Assembly: GCF_001557535.2 (NCBI RefSeq)
Contig: NZ_CP014315.1
Location: 124,001 to 188,000, forward strand
Direction of reading: 5' to 3'
DNA from: Burkholderia sp. PAMC 26561
GTDB taxonomy: Bacteria > Pseudomonadota > Gammaproteobacteria > Burkholderiales > Burkholderiaceae
Length of the DNA stretch: 64,000 nt
Shown here: positions 27,582 through 36,798 of the stretch, one piece after another
How positions within the stretch are numbered: position 1 is the stretch's first letter
How the letters are laid out: the number at the start of each line of letters is the position of its first letter
The notes under the pieces: generated by a model
Seen by the model: only the letters and a program-made list of their open reading frames with translations
Told to the model about the DNA's origin: nothing
Database searches by the model: none
Position numbers and translations under genes: made by a program

Positions 27582-29141
27582 ATGAATCGCCCGGTTCTTG
27601 CCGCATCCGAAGTTTCGACCAAGCGTCATGAATGGCTGGTGCTGATCTGTACCTCCGCGCCGTCGTTCATGCTGCAGTTGGACGCCAACATCGTGTCGGT
27701 ATCGTTGCCGTCGATCGCACGTTCCTTGAACGCGAATTTTGATGGCATCGAATGGGTGATCACTGCCTACATGCTGAGCTTCGCATCGTTGCTGATGCCC
27801 GCGGGCGCGCTTGCGGACCGCTTCGGCCGCAAACGGTTGCTGGTGATCGGCCTGAGTCTGTTCACGCTTGCCTCATTGCTGTGCGGACTGGCTTGGAGCT
27901 TGCCCGTTTTGATTGCCGCACGCGCATTGCAAGGCGCCGGAGCGGCGATGCAACTCAGTGCCGCACTCGCGACGCTATCGCACGCTTTCCACGGCGAAGC
28001 GCGCGCACGTGCGTTTGCGTTCTGGGGTACGGTCGTCGGCATTGGAATCGCGAGCGGCCCGGTGGTGGGCGGGATCATCACGCAAGCATTCGGCTGGGAG
28101 TGGGCTTTCTATGTGAATGTGCCGATCGGCGCCGCGCTTCTTTTCCTGATCCTGCGTGTGATCCAGTCATCTCACGATCCGAACGCAATGCGGCTCGATC
28201 TGCCGGGCGTAGCCTGCTTTTCCAGCGCGCTTTTTCTGATAACGCTTGCGTTGATAGAAGGGAACAGGCGTGGATGGAGCGACCGCTGGATCGCCAGCGA
28301 ACTCGTTGGCGCACTCATCCTGTTTGCGCTCTTCATCATTGTCGAACGGCGTCAGGCGCGGCCGATGCTCGATCTGTCGTACTTCCGCAAACCGACTTAT
28401 CTAGGCGCAACGCTCGCGCAGTTCGCGTTCTCCGTGGGCTTGCTCACAATGCTGACCTTCGTGCCGATCTTTCTGCAAAGCGGTCTAGGGGAAAGCTCGG
28501 CCACCGCCGGACTGATGATGTTGCCCATGGTCGTACCTCTGTTCGTCGTACCGCGTGTCGTGTCGCGCCATCTGGCGCATCGTCTGTCGGGGCGCGCGTT
28601 GCTCACGCTCGGCTTGCTGCTGGTTTGCATCGGACTGTGCTTTTTCGCGGCAGTAGCGACAATGGTTGAGTACTGGCCGCTTGTTGCCGGCATGCTGGTC
28701 GTCGGGACGGGCGCAGGCTTGCTCAATGGCGAAACGACCAAAGTCGGCATGACGGTGATTCCGAAGGAGCGTTCCGGGATGGCGTCGGGTGTATCGGGCA
28801 CGACGCGCTTCACCGGACTTGTGATCGGCATCGCCGCACTCGGCGTTGTGCTTTACGCTCGTATTCATGGCATTGTCGCCCAGGCGTTGCCGTCGATCGA
28901 TGCGGCCGCGCGCCTGCGTCTCGTACAGGACATCACTGCTGGTCGCCTGGCCAGCGTAGCACTGCCGGGAATCGACGCAGCGACGTTGCACACGTTGGCC
29001 GTCAACAGCTTCGCAGGGGGTTATCAGGCGCTGTTTCTGTGTGCGGCAGCGTTCATGGCAGTGGCAACGTGGCTCACGTGGAAGCTGGTCAATCCGGCTG
29101 AAACGCCGCCCATCGGCATCGCTGCCGGACAAAGCAAGTAG
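27582..29141 (+). CDS. MFS drug exporter, EmrB/QacA (DHA2) family
   Basis: Fourteen-helix proton-driven exporter (519 aa). It has the family's LDANIVSVSLPSIARSL opening, loop 2-3 GALADRFGRKRLL (motif A) and motif C GIASGPVVGG. The ATG at 27582 starts directly ahead of the conserved region. No EmrA-type membrane-fusion gene is next to it. It is divergent from the MarR regulator, which probably represses it. Confidence 0.9.
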   Translation: MNRPVLAASEVSTKRHEWLVLICTSAPSFMLQLDANIVSVSLPSIARSLNANFDGIEWVITAYMLSFASLLMPAGALADRFGRKRLLVIGLSLFTLASLLCGLAWSLPVLIAARALQGAGAAMQLSAALATLSHAFHGEARARAFAFWGTVVGIGIASGPVVGGIITQAFGWEWAFYVNVPIGAALLFLILRVIQSSHDPNAMRLDLPGVACFSSALFLITLALIEGNRRGWSDRWIASELVGALILFALFIIVERRQARPMLDLSYFRKPTYLGATLAQFAFSVGLLTMLTFVPIFLQSGLGESSATAGLMMLPMVVPLFVVPRVVSRHLAHRLSGRALLTLGLLLVCIGLCFFAAVATMVEYWPLVAGMLVVGTGAGLLNGETTKVGMTVIPKERSGMASGVSGTTRFTGLVIGIAALGVVLYARIHGIVAQALPSIDAAARLRLVQDITAGRLASVALPGIDAATLHTLAVNSFAGGYQALFLCAAAFMAVATWLTWKLVNPAETPPIGIAAGQSK

Positions 29142-29204
29142 ACACTCCGGCATTGCGGCCAACGGGAATGCTTTCACCTCGCAGACGAGTCACGCATAGC
29201 TGAG

Positions 29205-29819
29205 TCACGCATAGCTCGCAAGAAACATGTCGGCGGCAGACTCCGCTACCCGCCTTTGCTCATCCACGCTGAGCGGCGGTTGCCCCATCGTCACCTGGGG
29301 CCAGAACGCAAACGCTTTTACGAGACCCTGCAACTGCTGTGAAGCGAAAGCCGGGTCCGGCGTGTTCAGGCGGCCATCCTCAGCAGCCGCGCGAATCCAG
29401 CACGTCAGGTCTTCCTCGCGCTCACCCATGCGCGCCACCATATCGCGCGCGCGTTCCGGCGAATGAATGCCCGCCGCGATCGCAACGCGGGCGAGGGACA
29501 AGAACGCCTCATCATTCAAAAGGCTCAGCTTCTTCAGAAGAAGCTGCAGAAGTTGCCCGCGTAATGGATGCCCGGAGGAATACACGGGCGCTTGATCTGT
29601 GTCACTTGACTCCCACAACTGCCGCAGGATCGCCGCGAACAACGCTTCCTTGCTTGGGAAATGGTTGTAGACCGTACGCTTGGAGACGCACGCACGCGCC
29701 GCAACGCGATCCATGCTGGTCGCATCGAAGCCCGCCGCCAGAAATTCCTGGATTGCCGCGTCGATGATCGCGGCACGCTTGCGGTCGGTAAGACGTAAGG
29801 AGGTATCAACGATATTCAT
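29205..29819 (-). CDS. TetR-family transcriptional regulator
   Basis: TetR regulator (204 aa). The N-terminal helix-turn-helix is AIIDAAIQEFLAAGFDATSMDRVAARACVSKRTVYNHFPSKEALFAAIL, followed by an all-helical ligand domain (TetR_C of the AefR/YbiH-like group). ATG 29819 is preferred over a TTG six bases upstream. It is divergent from the MBL-fold hydrolase gene at 29902, with an inverted repeat between them. Confidence 0.9.
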   Translation of the reverse strand: MNIVDTSLRLTDRKRAAIIDAAIQEFLAAGFDATSMDRVAARACVSKRTVYNHFPSKEALFAAILRQLWESSDTDQAPVYSSGHPLRGQLLQLLLKKLSLLNDEAFLSLARVAIAAGIHSPERARDMVARMGEREEDLTCWIRAAAEDGRLNTPDPAFASQQLQGLVKAFAFWPQVTMGQPPLSVDEQRRVAESAADMFLASYA

Positions 29820-29837
29820 TGGCAAATTTTACACCAG

Positions 29838-29866
29838 GTAGTTTACTTTTCTTGAAAACAAACTAC
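29838..29866. promoter_or_regulatory. Inverted repeat, probable TetR operator
   Basis: GTAGTTT (29838-29844) is mirrored by AAACTAC (29860-29866) in the 82-base divergent region between the TetR and MBL-fold genes. It is placed to control both promoters. Confidence 0.55.
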
Positions 29867-29901
29867 ACTGGGCAGTCTACTTCGCATATCGAGGCGCATA
29901 G

Positions 29902-31029
29902 ATGGCATCGTTCACCGGTTCAATTCGCCGCACCCTGGGCCTGACAGCGGCGCAACGCGGGCGTGGTCTGTTCAGCGCCTCTACCCAGCACGACGGGACC
30001 CGCTTTCGCAACGTCAAGCCGCGTCCGGTCGAGGGAATCCGCAAGACCGCAAGCATCATCTGGAACATCATCTTTCACAAACCGGACGGTACGCGACCGG
30101 CACACAGACTTCCCGTCGATGCGCTGTCGCGCGAGCAGCTCGACGCAGCGCCCGATCGGAGTTTGTATCGGCTGGGACATTCGACCATGCTGCTCAAGCT
30201 TCGTGGTCAGTTCTGGCTGACCGACCCCGTCTTCGCAGATCGTGCGTCGCCCTTCAGGCGGTTCGGCCCGAAGCGCTTTCATGCGCCACCCATCTCGCTC
30301 GAAGATCTGCCTGCGCTTCGCGGTGTGATCCTGTCGCATGACCACTACGACCACCTGGACCGCGAAACGGTACTGGCGCTCGCGGCCAAGACCGCGGTGT
30401 TTCTGACGCCGCTGGGCGTGGGTGATCGCCTGGTCGAATGGGGTATCGACGCATCGAAAGTACGCCAGTTCGACTGGTGGCAAGGTACCGAGATCGAAGG
30501 CTTGCAATTTACGGCCACACCGGCGCAACATTTTTCGGGCCGCAGTCTGTTCGACGGCAACAGCACCTTATGGGCCTCGTGGGTCATCGTCGATGACGGT
30601 TTGCGTCTGTTCTTCAGCGGCGATACCGGCTACTTCGACGGGTTCAAGACCATTGGCGAACGACTCGGTCCGTTTGACGTAACCATGCTCGAAACGGGCG
30701 CTTACGACGCCCAATGGCCGTATGTCCACATGCAGCCTGAAGAAACCGTACAGGCGCACGTCGATCTGCAAGGACGATGGCTCGTGCCGGTTCATAACGG
30801 CACGTTCGATCTGGCGATGCATCGCTGGCAGGAACCCTACGAGCGCGCGGTCGCACTTGCCGCCGCGCGTGGCATTCCTCTCGCGACGCCGCGCATGGGA
30901 GAGCGGCTGGACCTGACGACGCCGCATCACGGTGAGCGGTGGTGGCGAGATGTTGCTGACGTTGCGCACGTGTCGACGGCTCCGCGCCGCTGGTTTTCGT
31001 GCGGGCGCACTCGGCAAACCAATCCGTGA
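29902..31029 (+). CDS. MBL-fold metallohydrolase, NAPE-PLD/UlaG-like
   Basis: This 375-residue metallo-beta-lactamase-fold enzyme has the dinuclear-zinc motif SHDHYDHLD, the later ligand in FFSGDTGYFDGF, and the C-terminal His in PVHNGTFDLAMH. The N-terminal extension (GTRFRNVKPRPVEG... LYRLGHSTMLLKL) is typical of the NAPE-PLD-like/RomA group, whose members act on phosphodiester or lipid substrates. No signal peptide is obvious. It is divergent from the TetR regulator and probably controlled by it. Confidence 0.85.
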   Translation: MASFTGSIRRTLGLTAAQRGRGLFSASTQHDGTRFRNVKPRPVEGIRKTASIIWNIIFHKPDGTRPAHRLPVDALSREQLDAAPDRSLYRLGHSTMLLKLRGQFWLTDPVFADRASPFRRFGPKRFHAPPISLEDLPALRGVILSHDHYDHLDRETVLALAAKTAVFLTPLGVGDRLVEWGIDASKVRQFDWWQGTEIEGLQFTATPAQHFSGRSLFDGNSTLWASWVIVDDGLRLFFSGDTGYFDGFKTIGERLGPFDVTMLETGAYDAQWPYVHMQPEETVQAHVDLQGRWLVPVHNGTFDLAMHRWQEPYERAVALAAARGIPLATPRMGERLDLTTPHHGERWWRDVADVAHVSTAPRRWFSCGRTRQTNP

Positions 31030-31063
31030 CACCGTTGCAGCGCCCGCTCTTGCCCGGCTCGCC

Positions 31064-32020
31064 TCAACGGCCGCTCTCAACCAGCGCGGAACCGTCGCTC
31101 TCGAGAGGCTTCGCCGTGCGATCCCAAGGCGGCTCCTCGCCGAACGTTTCGGCCAGGTAATCCACAAAGCGGCGCACCTTGAGCGGTATGCGCTGCGCGC
31201 TGGGATAAACCGCCTGGATCGTCAGATTGGCCGTGCGATACGCCGGCAGCAGCGCGACGAGTTCGCCGCGCCGGAGGTGCTCGCCGAACACGAATGTCGG
31301 ACCGTACGCAATACCGGCGCCGGCGAGGGCAGCAGCGAGAAGCATTTGCGTGTTGTTGGCTGTCATCCGGCTTGGTCCGTCGATGACGTGCGCGCGGTTT
31401 TTTGCGTCGAACAATGTCCAGTCGCCGGCCGATACAGCTTCACTGAAAGCAAGTCGTTGCGCACGCATCAAGTCGGCAGGCTTGCGCGGCGTTCCATGGC
31501 GCTTCAGGTAGGCGGGAGACGCACACACGATCATGCGGCACGGCGCAAGCCGGCGCGTAACAAGTCTAGGGTCTTCCAGCCGTCCGATCCGGATTGCAAC
31601 GTCGACGCCTGCATCGATCAGATCGACATAGCGGTCTCCAAGCAGCACTTCCACGTTGACGTGCGGGTGATCGTCCAGATAGCGCGCCACGACCTCGCCC
31701 AGATGCATCGCGCCGAACGTGACCGGCGCCGCGACGCGCAGCAGACCGCGTGCCGTGCCTTGCGAATCGCTTGCTTCACGCCTTGCTTCGTCGAAGGCTT
31801 CGAGAATCCGCTTGCAGCGTTCGTAATAAGTCTGGCCGGTGTCGGTCAGACTCAAGCGCCGTGTGGTGCGCTGGAGCAACCGCGCATTCAGCTCGGACTC
31901 AAGGGCGCTTACGTGTTTGCCGGCCATTGCCGCCGATAGGCCAAAGCGGCGCGCGGCCGCCGCAAAACTGCCTTCCTCGACGGCGGCGACGAAAACGCCA
32001 AGGCTCGTGAGTCGATCCAC
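31064..32020 (-). CDS. LysR-family transcriptional regulator
   Basis: LysR regulator (318 aa) of the CrgA-like subgroup: VDRLTSLGVFVAAVEEGSFAAAARRFGLSAAMAGKHVSALE is the helix-turn-helix region. I use the GTG at 32018-32020 because GGGAGGGGGG lies directly upstream; the longer frame to 32083 adds 21 uncharacteristic residues. It is divergent from the alpha/beta hydrolase at 32145 and likely regulates that pair. Confidence 0.88.
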   Translation of the reverse strand: MDRLTSLGVFVAAVEEGSFAAAARRFGLSAAMAGKHVSALESELNARLLQRTTRRLSLTDTGQTYYERCKRILEAFDEARREASDSQGTARGLLRVAAPVTFGAMHLGEVVARYLDDHPHVNVEVLLGDRYVDLIDAGVDVAIRIGRLEDPRLVTRRLAPCRMIVCASPAYLKRHGTPRKPADLMRAQRLAFSEAVSAGDWTLFDAKNRAHVIDGPSRMTANNTQMLLAAALAGAGIAYGPTFVFGEHLRRGELVALLPAYRTANLTIQAVYPSAQRIPLKVRRFVDYLAETFGEEPPWDRTAKPLESDGSALVESGR

Positions 32021-32144
32021 CCCCCCTCCCTTTCTTTTCCAATTCGATAACAGGATTATCGACTGAAAACACCAATCAGCCAATTATCAAATTGAAGACT
32101 TGAATCTAACATTTCGCCATCAGCTAACAAACCAGGGCACGGAA

Positions 32145-32963
32145 ATGGAAATCAAGTCGAACGGTACGCGAATCCACGTCACGCAGCGCGGCAGCGGCGA
32201 GTTGACGCTGGTGTTCCTGCATTACTACGGCGGCTCGTCGCGCACATGGGACTGGGTAGCAAGTGAATTGTCCGACCGCTATAGAACCGTCGCCACCGAT
32301 CACCGCGGCTGGGGTGATTCCGAGGCGCCCGCCGACGGCTACGGCATCGCCGACCTTGCCGCCGACGCCGAAGGCGTCATCGAAGCACTGGGGCTGCAGC
32401 GCTACGTTCTGGTCGGCCATTCGATGGGCGGGAAGGTTGCTCAACTTATCGCATCGCGTCGGCCGAGCGGGCTCGAAGGCCTTGTACTCGTCTCGCCATC
32501 GCCTCCGTCGCCGATGCTCCTTTCCGACGAGCAACGTGCGACGTTGGCCGGCGCGTATCAATCGCGCGAATCGGTTGAATTCGTGATCGATCACGTCCTG
32601 ACCGCACGATCGCTCGACGCCGCTCGCCGCGAGCAAGTCATCGAGGACAGCCTGAGGGGCGCACCGCAGGCGAAGGCAGCCTGGCCAAACGTGGCCATGC
32701 GCGAAGACATTACAGCAGCGATGGCGTCAATCGACGCGCCGACCATGGTCATCTCAGGCGAGCTTGACCAGGTCGATCCCGTCGCAACACTGCAGGCGCA
32801 ATTGTTGCCTCGCATCCCGCACGCGGCGATGCACGTCCTGCCCGGAACGGGGCACTTGTCGCCGCTGGAGGCGCCCGCCGAGGTGGCGCAACTCATTGCG
32901 CGATTCGTCGCTGCGATTGAGGGCGAGTCCGTCGTGTTGGCCCTTCAGGATATGACGCCGTAA
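32145..32963 (+). CDS. Alpha/beta hydrolase
   Basis: This 272-residue alpha/beta-hydrolase-fold protein has an oxyanion segment (HYYGGSSRTWDWV), nucleophile elbow GHSMGG, the catalytic Asp region VISGELDQVDP and His in GTGHLSPLE. It resembles non-haem haloperoxidase/esterase types. The ATG at 32145 follows GGCACGGAA; residues upstream in the same frame are not conserved. An MBL-fold gene follows 20 bases later on the same strand, so the two are likely an operon under the divergent LysR gene. Confidence 0.86.
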   Translation: MEIKSNGTRIHVTQRGSGELTLVFLHYYGGSSRTWDWVASELSDRYRTVATDHRGWGDSEAPADGYGIADLAADAEGVIEALGLQRYVLVGHSMGGKVAQLIASRRPSGLEGLVLVSPSPPSPMLLSDEQRATLAGAYQSRESVEFVIDHVLTARSLDAARREQVIEDSLRGAPQAKAAWPNVAMREDITAAMASIDAPTMVISGELDQVDPVATLQAQLLPRIPHAAMHVLPGTGHLSPLEAPAEVAQLIARFVAAIEGESVVLALQDMTP

Positions 32964-32983
32964 CCGGCCATAAGGACTACATC

Positions 32984-33775
32984 ATGAACAAACCTTCCAT
33001 CGCTGCGATTCCTATCCTGCCGTTCGGCATGGTCCACTGCCACCTGATCGTCGGTGCAAGGGGCTGCGTCCTCGTCGATACCGGCACGCCAGGATCGGAG
33101 GAAAAGATTGGCCGCGCTCTGATGGAGCACGGTCGCGGATTCCGAGATGTGACGCTGATCGTGGTCACTCATGCGCACACGGATCATGCCGGTTCGGCTG
33201 CACGATTGCGTGAACTGACGGGCGCACCAATCCTGGCTCATGCCGGAGATCTGGACTATTACGAGCGGCGCAAGGAGATGACATACTGCGTCGCGCACTG
33301 GTGGGGCCCGCTCTTCTTGCGCTCTGGCTTACCCCGCGAACCGTACTTGCCGTTCACGCCTGACATCCTGCTGCAGGACGATGCCAGCTTTGATCTGAGC
33401 CCTTACGGAATCGACGGCGTGGCAAGGCACACCCCAGGCCACACGGCCGGCTCCGTGTCGGTCGAACTGGGCAGTGGAGACGCGTTGGTCGGCGACCTCG
33501 TCGCATCTGGAGTCTTTCTTGGGGGATTGGTACGCAAGGGACACGCCATGCGCCCCCCCTTCGAAGATGACCCGCAAGCTGTCAGCGGGGAATTGATAGG
33601 AATGGTGGACGCGGGTATGCAACGCTTTCATATGGGCCATGGCGGCCCTCTGAATGCTGCGGAAGTGCGCCGGCATGCTCTCTCGTTGCGGAAGCAGAAG
33701 CCCGGGCGCAAATACGGGATGGAGGCTGGCGTGTGTACGTGTGCCAGCCACAAGCTCGCTGAGGTTGTCGATTAA
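32984..33775 (+). CDS. MBL-fold metallohydrolase
   Basis: This 263-residue metallo-beta-lactamase-fold protein has the zinc motif THAHTDHAGS, then TPGHTAGSVSVEL and GDLVASG, and a terminal His in HMGHGGPL. This is the glyoxalase-II-like layout. It follows the alpha/beta hydrolase by 20 bases and probably works in the same small-molecule pathway. The C-terminus carries an unusual CTCAS cysteine pair. Confidence 0.86.
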   Translation: MNKPSIAAIPILPFGMVHCHLIVGARGCVLVDTGTPGSEEKIGRALMEHGRGFRDVTLIVVTHAHTDHAGSAARLRELTGAPILAHAGDLDYYERRKEMTYCVAHWWGPLFLRSGLPREPYLPFTPDILLQDDASFDLSPYGIDGVARHTPGHTAGSVSVELGSGDALVGDLVASGVFLGGLVRKGHAMRPPFEDDPQAVSGELIGMVDAGMQRFHMGHGGPLNAAEVRRHALSLRKQKPGRKYGMEAGVCTCASHKLAEVVD

Positions 33776-33890
33776 GGTGGTGGCATCTTGCCAGCCACGA
33801 ATTGCTTGGTCAGCACGCGTGCTCGTTTCTTTCGCGCGAACTTCCTTCAACGGTCCACGCAGCTTCGCCCGGACCCTGCAACCTTGACGG

Positions 33891-34808
33891 CTACAGCTTT
33901 CCACCGTTGATTGGAAAAAGCGGCTTTCCGTCTCTGGAAGACAATCCCCACTTTTTAAGCAGCGCGTCGTAGACACCGTCTTTCTGCAGTTTCAAAAGCG
34001 CTTGTTGAACCGATGACGCCAGTTGCTTTCCCTTTTCATCGACGCCAAAGCCGATGCCATATGGCGCCAGCGGATTGAAATAGACGACCTTGTATTTTGC
34101 GGGCGTTTTGCTGGCGTTGTAATAGCCCACTGGCGAGTCCACCCACGCCACCTCGCTGACGCCCGTTGATAGCGAAAGCAGTGTCATATTGGAGTCGGGA
34201 TAGGTCGCGACCGTAAGCGGCTTTTTTCCTGCTTTGATACATGCGTCGCTGATCTTGGCACTTGCCTGTCCCGAAGCCGAGCCACGCGGTAGCGCAACCT
34301 GGAGGCCACACAGGTCATCGAGCGACTTCATTGACACATTCCTCGCCGGCGACGCGACGATGGTGTCGCCCATGTTCAGGTAATCGACGAACGTAACGAC
34401 CGTGTGCCGGGACGTGAAATCGGAAAGCGACAGCAACACGTCAAAGCGATTTGCATTCAGCCCGGGGATCAGCGCGTCGAAAGACGACTGAACGAGCTCG
34501 AGCTTCAGGTTCAGCACGGCGGCGGCAGCAGACAAGAGGTCTGGTGTAAAGCCGGCGATATTGCCATCGTCATCTACGAACTTGATCGGCACGACATCAG
34601 GATTGACTCCTGCGAGCAACGTTCCGCGATCACGATAAAACTTCGGCACGGCCGCCGCGAGCGCGGCATCGGCCTTGACGTTCGGAACCTTGGATGGGTC
34701 CTCGCCCCGGGCAACTTGAGCGAGAAACAGCGAGGCGAAGACACACGCCGCCGCCCGGACGATGGTCCGGGACGTGCATCCTGTGCCGGTCAGAGGGTAA
34801 GGATTCAT
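33891..34808 (-). CDS. Polar amino-acid-type ABC substrate-binding protein
   Basis: Periplasmic solute-binding protein family 3 (305 aa): a signal peptide (TIVRAAACVFASLFLAQVARG), then LLAGVNPDVVPIKFVDDDGNIAGFTPDLLSAAAAVLNL and the ligand-domain motif LPRGSASGQ. The ATG at 34808 is chosen so that the signal peptide is N-terminal; a longer frame to 34928 overlaps the flavin reductase. It lies 65 bases downstream of that gene, closing a cluster with the ATPase (36799) and permease (37605). The ligand is unknown, possibly a sulfur-containing amino acid derivative. Confidence 0.87.
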   Translation of the reverse strand: MNPYPLTGTGCTSRTIVRAAACVFASLFLAQVARGEDPSKVPNVKADAALAAAVPKFYRDRGTLLAGVNPDVVPIKFVDDDGNIAGFTPDLLSAAAAVLNLKLELVQSSFDALIPGLNANRFDVLLSLSDFTSRHTVVTFVDYLNMGDTIVASPARNVSMKSLDDLCGLQVALPRGSASGQASAKISDACIKAGKKPLTVATYPDSNMTLLSLSTGVSEVAWVDSPVGYYNASKTPAKYKVVYFNPLAPYGIGFGVDEKGKQLASSVQQALLKLQKDGVYDALLKKWGLSSRDGKPLFPINGGKL

Positions 34809-34873
34809 TCCAGTCAAACCTCGCTGAGTGAACGTAGCTTGCAACCAGTGAACTGCAATCGGCGCAGACCCTG

Positions 34874-35380
34874 TTACGCCGCTCTTAGTGTGCTCTGCGC
34901 GAAATCGCGCCTGTGCCATAAAAGGCAATCCGTCGCCATGTCCTCATTGACCGTTGCATCCGCCAACTGACCCACCATGATGCTATGTGTGAAACCGTCA
35001 TGTACGGCGATCAGGTTGCAATCGAATACGACGACCGCCCCGATCAGGATGGGCGAACCGGTGCTGCCGTCTTGCCACTGTCCCGGTTCGAAACGCTCCG
35101 CGCCGCGCGACGATGTGAAGCGTTTCGCGACCGCCGTCTGATCTGCGGACAGCAAGTTCACGGCAAACTTCTTGGTTCGTAAAATGACATCATGCGCGGA
35201 CGCTGACTTGTTGATGCAGACCAGCATGGTCGCGGGATCTACGGACAGGCTGCATACCGAGGTCGCGAGCATGCCCGACGGCAAGCCGGCCTCTCGCGTG
35301 GTTATGGCCGTGACACCGCTGGCAAAGCACGTCATTGCGTGGCGGAACGCGTCAGCGTTCACATTGGTCGATATGGGCAT
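34874..35380 (-). CDS. Flavin reductase domain protein
   Basis: FMN-dependent flavin reductase (168 aa) of the HpaC/NtaB type: FRHAMTCFASGVTAITTREAG, then ATSVCSLSVDPATMLVCINKSAS and FAVNLLSADQ. It supplies reduced flavin, very probably to the monooxygenase at 35431, its immediate upstream neighbour on the same strand. The start at 35380 gives the typical length. Confidence 0.9.
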   Translation of the reverse strand: MPISTNVNADAFRHAMTCFASGVTAITTREAGLPSGMLATSVCSLSVDPATMLVCINKSASAHDVILRTKKFAVNLLSADQTAVAKRFTSSRGAERFEPGQWQDGSTGSPILIGAVVVFDCNLIAVHDGFTHSIMVGQLADATVNEDMATDCLLWHRRDFAQSTLRAA

Positions 35381-35430
35381 GGCTCTTACTCGAAATTGAT
35401 CGTGATGTTGGGCTTCATAAAGCGCGGCGC

Positions 35431-36747
35431 TTAGTCGCCGAACTGGAGCGGCTTGAGTCCGAGGTTTCCGCGCAGCGTACTCGACGCATACTCGGTCCGG
35501 AACAGGCCACGTTTGCGCAGCTCAGGGAGGATGAATTCAACAAAGTCTTCCAGGCCGTTCGGCAAAATAGCCGGGCAAAGGTTGAAGCCGTCGGCCGCGC
35601 CTTCCTTGAACCAAGTCTCCATGTCGTCCACGATATCCGCCGCTGTTCCAATGAGCTGCCGACCACCCGAAGCTCTATGCTTGTACAACTGGCGAATTGT
35701 CATGTTTTCGCGCCGGGCCATTTCGATAAGTCCGCCCCCAATGCTGCTGACCGCGCCCGAACCGATATCTGGAACGGGTCCATCCAGGTCATACCCGGAA
35801 AGGTCGCCGAGCGTGCTGTGCAGGATTGCGAGGCCGCTCAACGGATCGATGAGCTCCTGCAACTGATCGTACTTGTCCTGCGCCTCCTGTCTTGTCTTCC
35901 CGACATAGGTTGTAAGGCCTGGCATGATCAGCATCTGGTCGGCCGTCCTCCCGTATTTTCCCAGACGGCTCTTTAGGTCTGCATAGTATTTCTGTGCCGA
36001 CGATATATCGAAAGAGGCGCTGTACACGACGTCGGCATTTTTGGCTGCAAGCTCGCGTCCCGCTTCGGCCGCACCCGCTTGAACGACTATAGGCCGGCCC
36101 TGGGGCGTGCGAGCCGAATTCAACGGTCCCCGGACGCTGAAGTGCTTGCCCTTGTGATTCGCAACATGCAGCTTCGACTCCTCATAGAAGATACCTGTTT
36201 CCTTGTTGCGAATGAATGCATCGTCTTCCCAGCTATCCCATAGCTTCTTGACAACATCGACGAATTCATCGGCCCGCTCGTAGCGCTCCTCATAGCCCAA
36301 GTGTTCATCGCGGCTGAAATTCCACGCTTCCTGCTGGGACCAGGAGGTAACCACGTTCCATCCGGCCCGGCCGCCACTGATATGGTCGAGGGATGCATAT
36401 TTTCGGGCAATATGAAACGGTTCGTTGTACGTAGTGGAGGCCGTCGCCACCAGTCCGATATTCGATGTGTGGGCGCCGATGGCCGCGAGCAGGGTGAGCG
36501 GTTCGAGCTCTGCGTTCTTCGAGTCGCGGGTCAGCGAACCCTTTGGTGTATCGGAGGCGCGAACACCAATGCCGTCGGCGAAGAAAATCATGTCGAGCTT
36601 CGCTGCTTCAGCCTTGCGGGCGCTATCGAGGAAATATTTGAAATCGATCGCACCGCCTGCAGGCACATCAGGGTGCCGCCAGGCAGCCATGTGATAGCCG
36701 AGGTAACGCATCGACAGGCCAATCCGCATCATTTTGTCTTGTTCCAT
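35431..36747 (-). CDS. Flavin-dependent monooxygenase, NtaA/SnaA/DszA family
   Basis: Bacterial-luciferase-like TIM-barrel oxygenase (438 aa) of the nitrilotriacetate monooxygenase component A group: RIGLSMRYLGYHMAAWRHPD at the start, DMIFFADG, TASTTYNEPFHIARKYASLDHISGGRAGWNVVTSW (diagnostic) and RPIVVQAGAAEAGRELAA. It needs FMNH2 from the adjacent reductase. Relatives cleave C-N or C-S bonds in chelators, sulfones or N-acetyl-S-alkylcysteines. I take ATG 36747 with GGAG five bases upstream. The flanking amino-acid ABC genes suggest the substrate enters through that transporter. Confidence 0.9.
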   Translation of the reverse strand: MEQDKMMRIGLSMRYLGYHMAAWRHPDVPAGGAIDFKYFLDSARKAEAAKLDMIFFADGIGVRASDTPKGSLTRDSKNAELEPLTLLAAIGAHTSNIGLVATASTTYNEPFHIARKYASLDHISGGRAGWNVVTSWSQQEAWNFSRDEHLGYEERYERADEFVDVVKKLWDSWEDDAFIRNKETGIFYEESKLHVANHKGKHFSVRGPLNSARTPQGRPIVVQAGAAEAGRELAAKNADVVYSASFDISSAQKYYADLKSRLGKYGRTADQMLIMPGLTTYVGKTRQEAQDKYDQLQELIDPLSGLAILHSTLGDLSGYDLDGPVPDIGSGAVSSIGGGLIEMARRENMTIRQLYKHRASGGRQLIGTAADIVDDMETWFKEGAADGFNLCPAILPNGLEDFVEFILPELRKRGLFRTEYASSTLRGNLGLKPLQFGD

Positions 36748-36798
36748 CACATCTCCAGTCATGTCTGGGATTGATTCGACAACCCGTTGCCGCCCATC

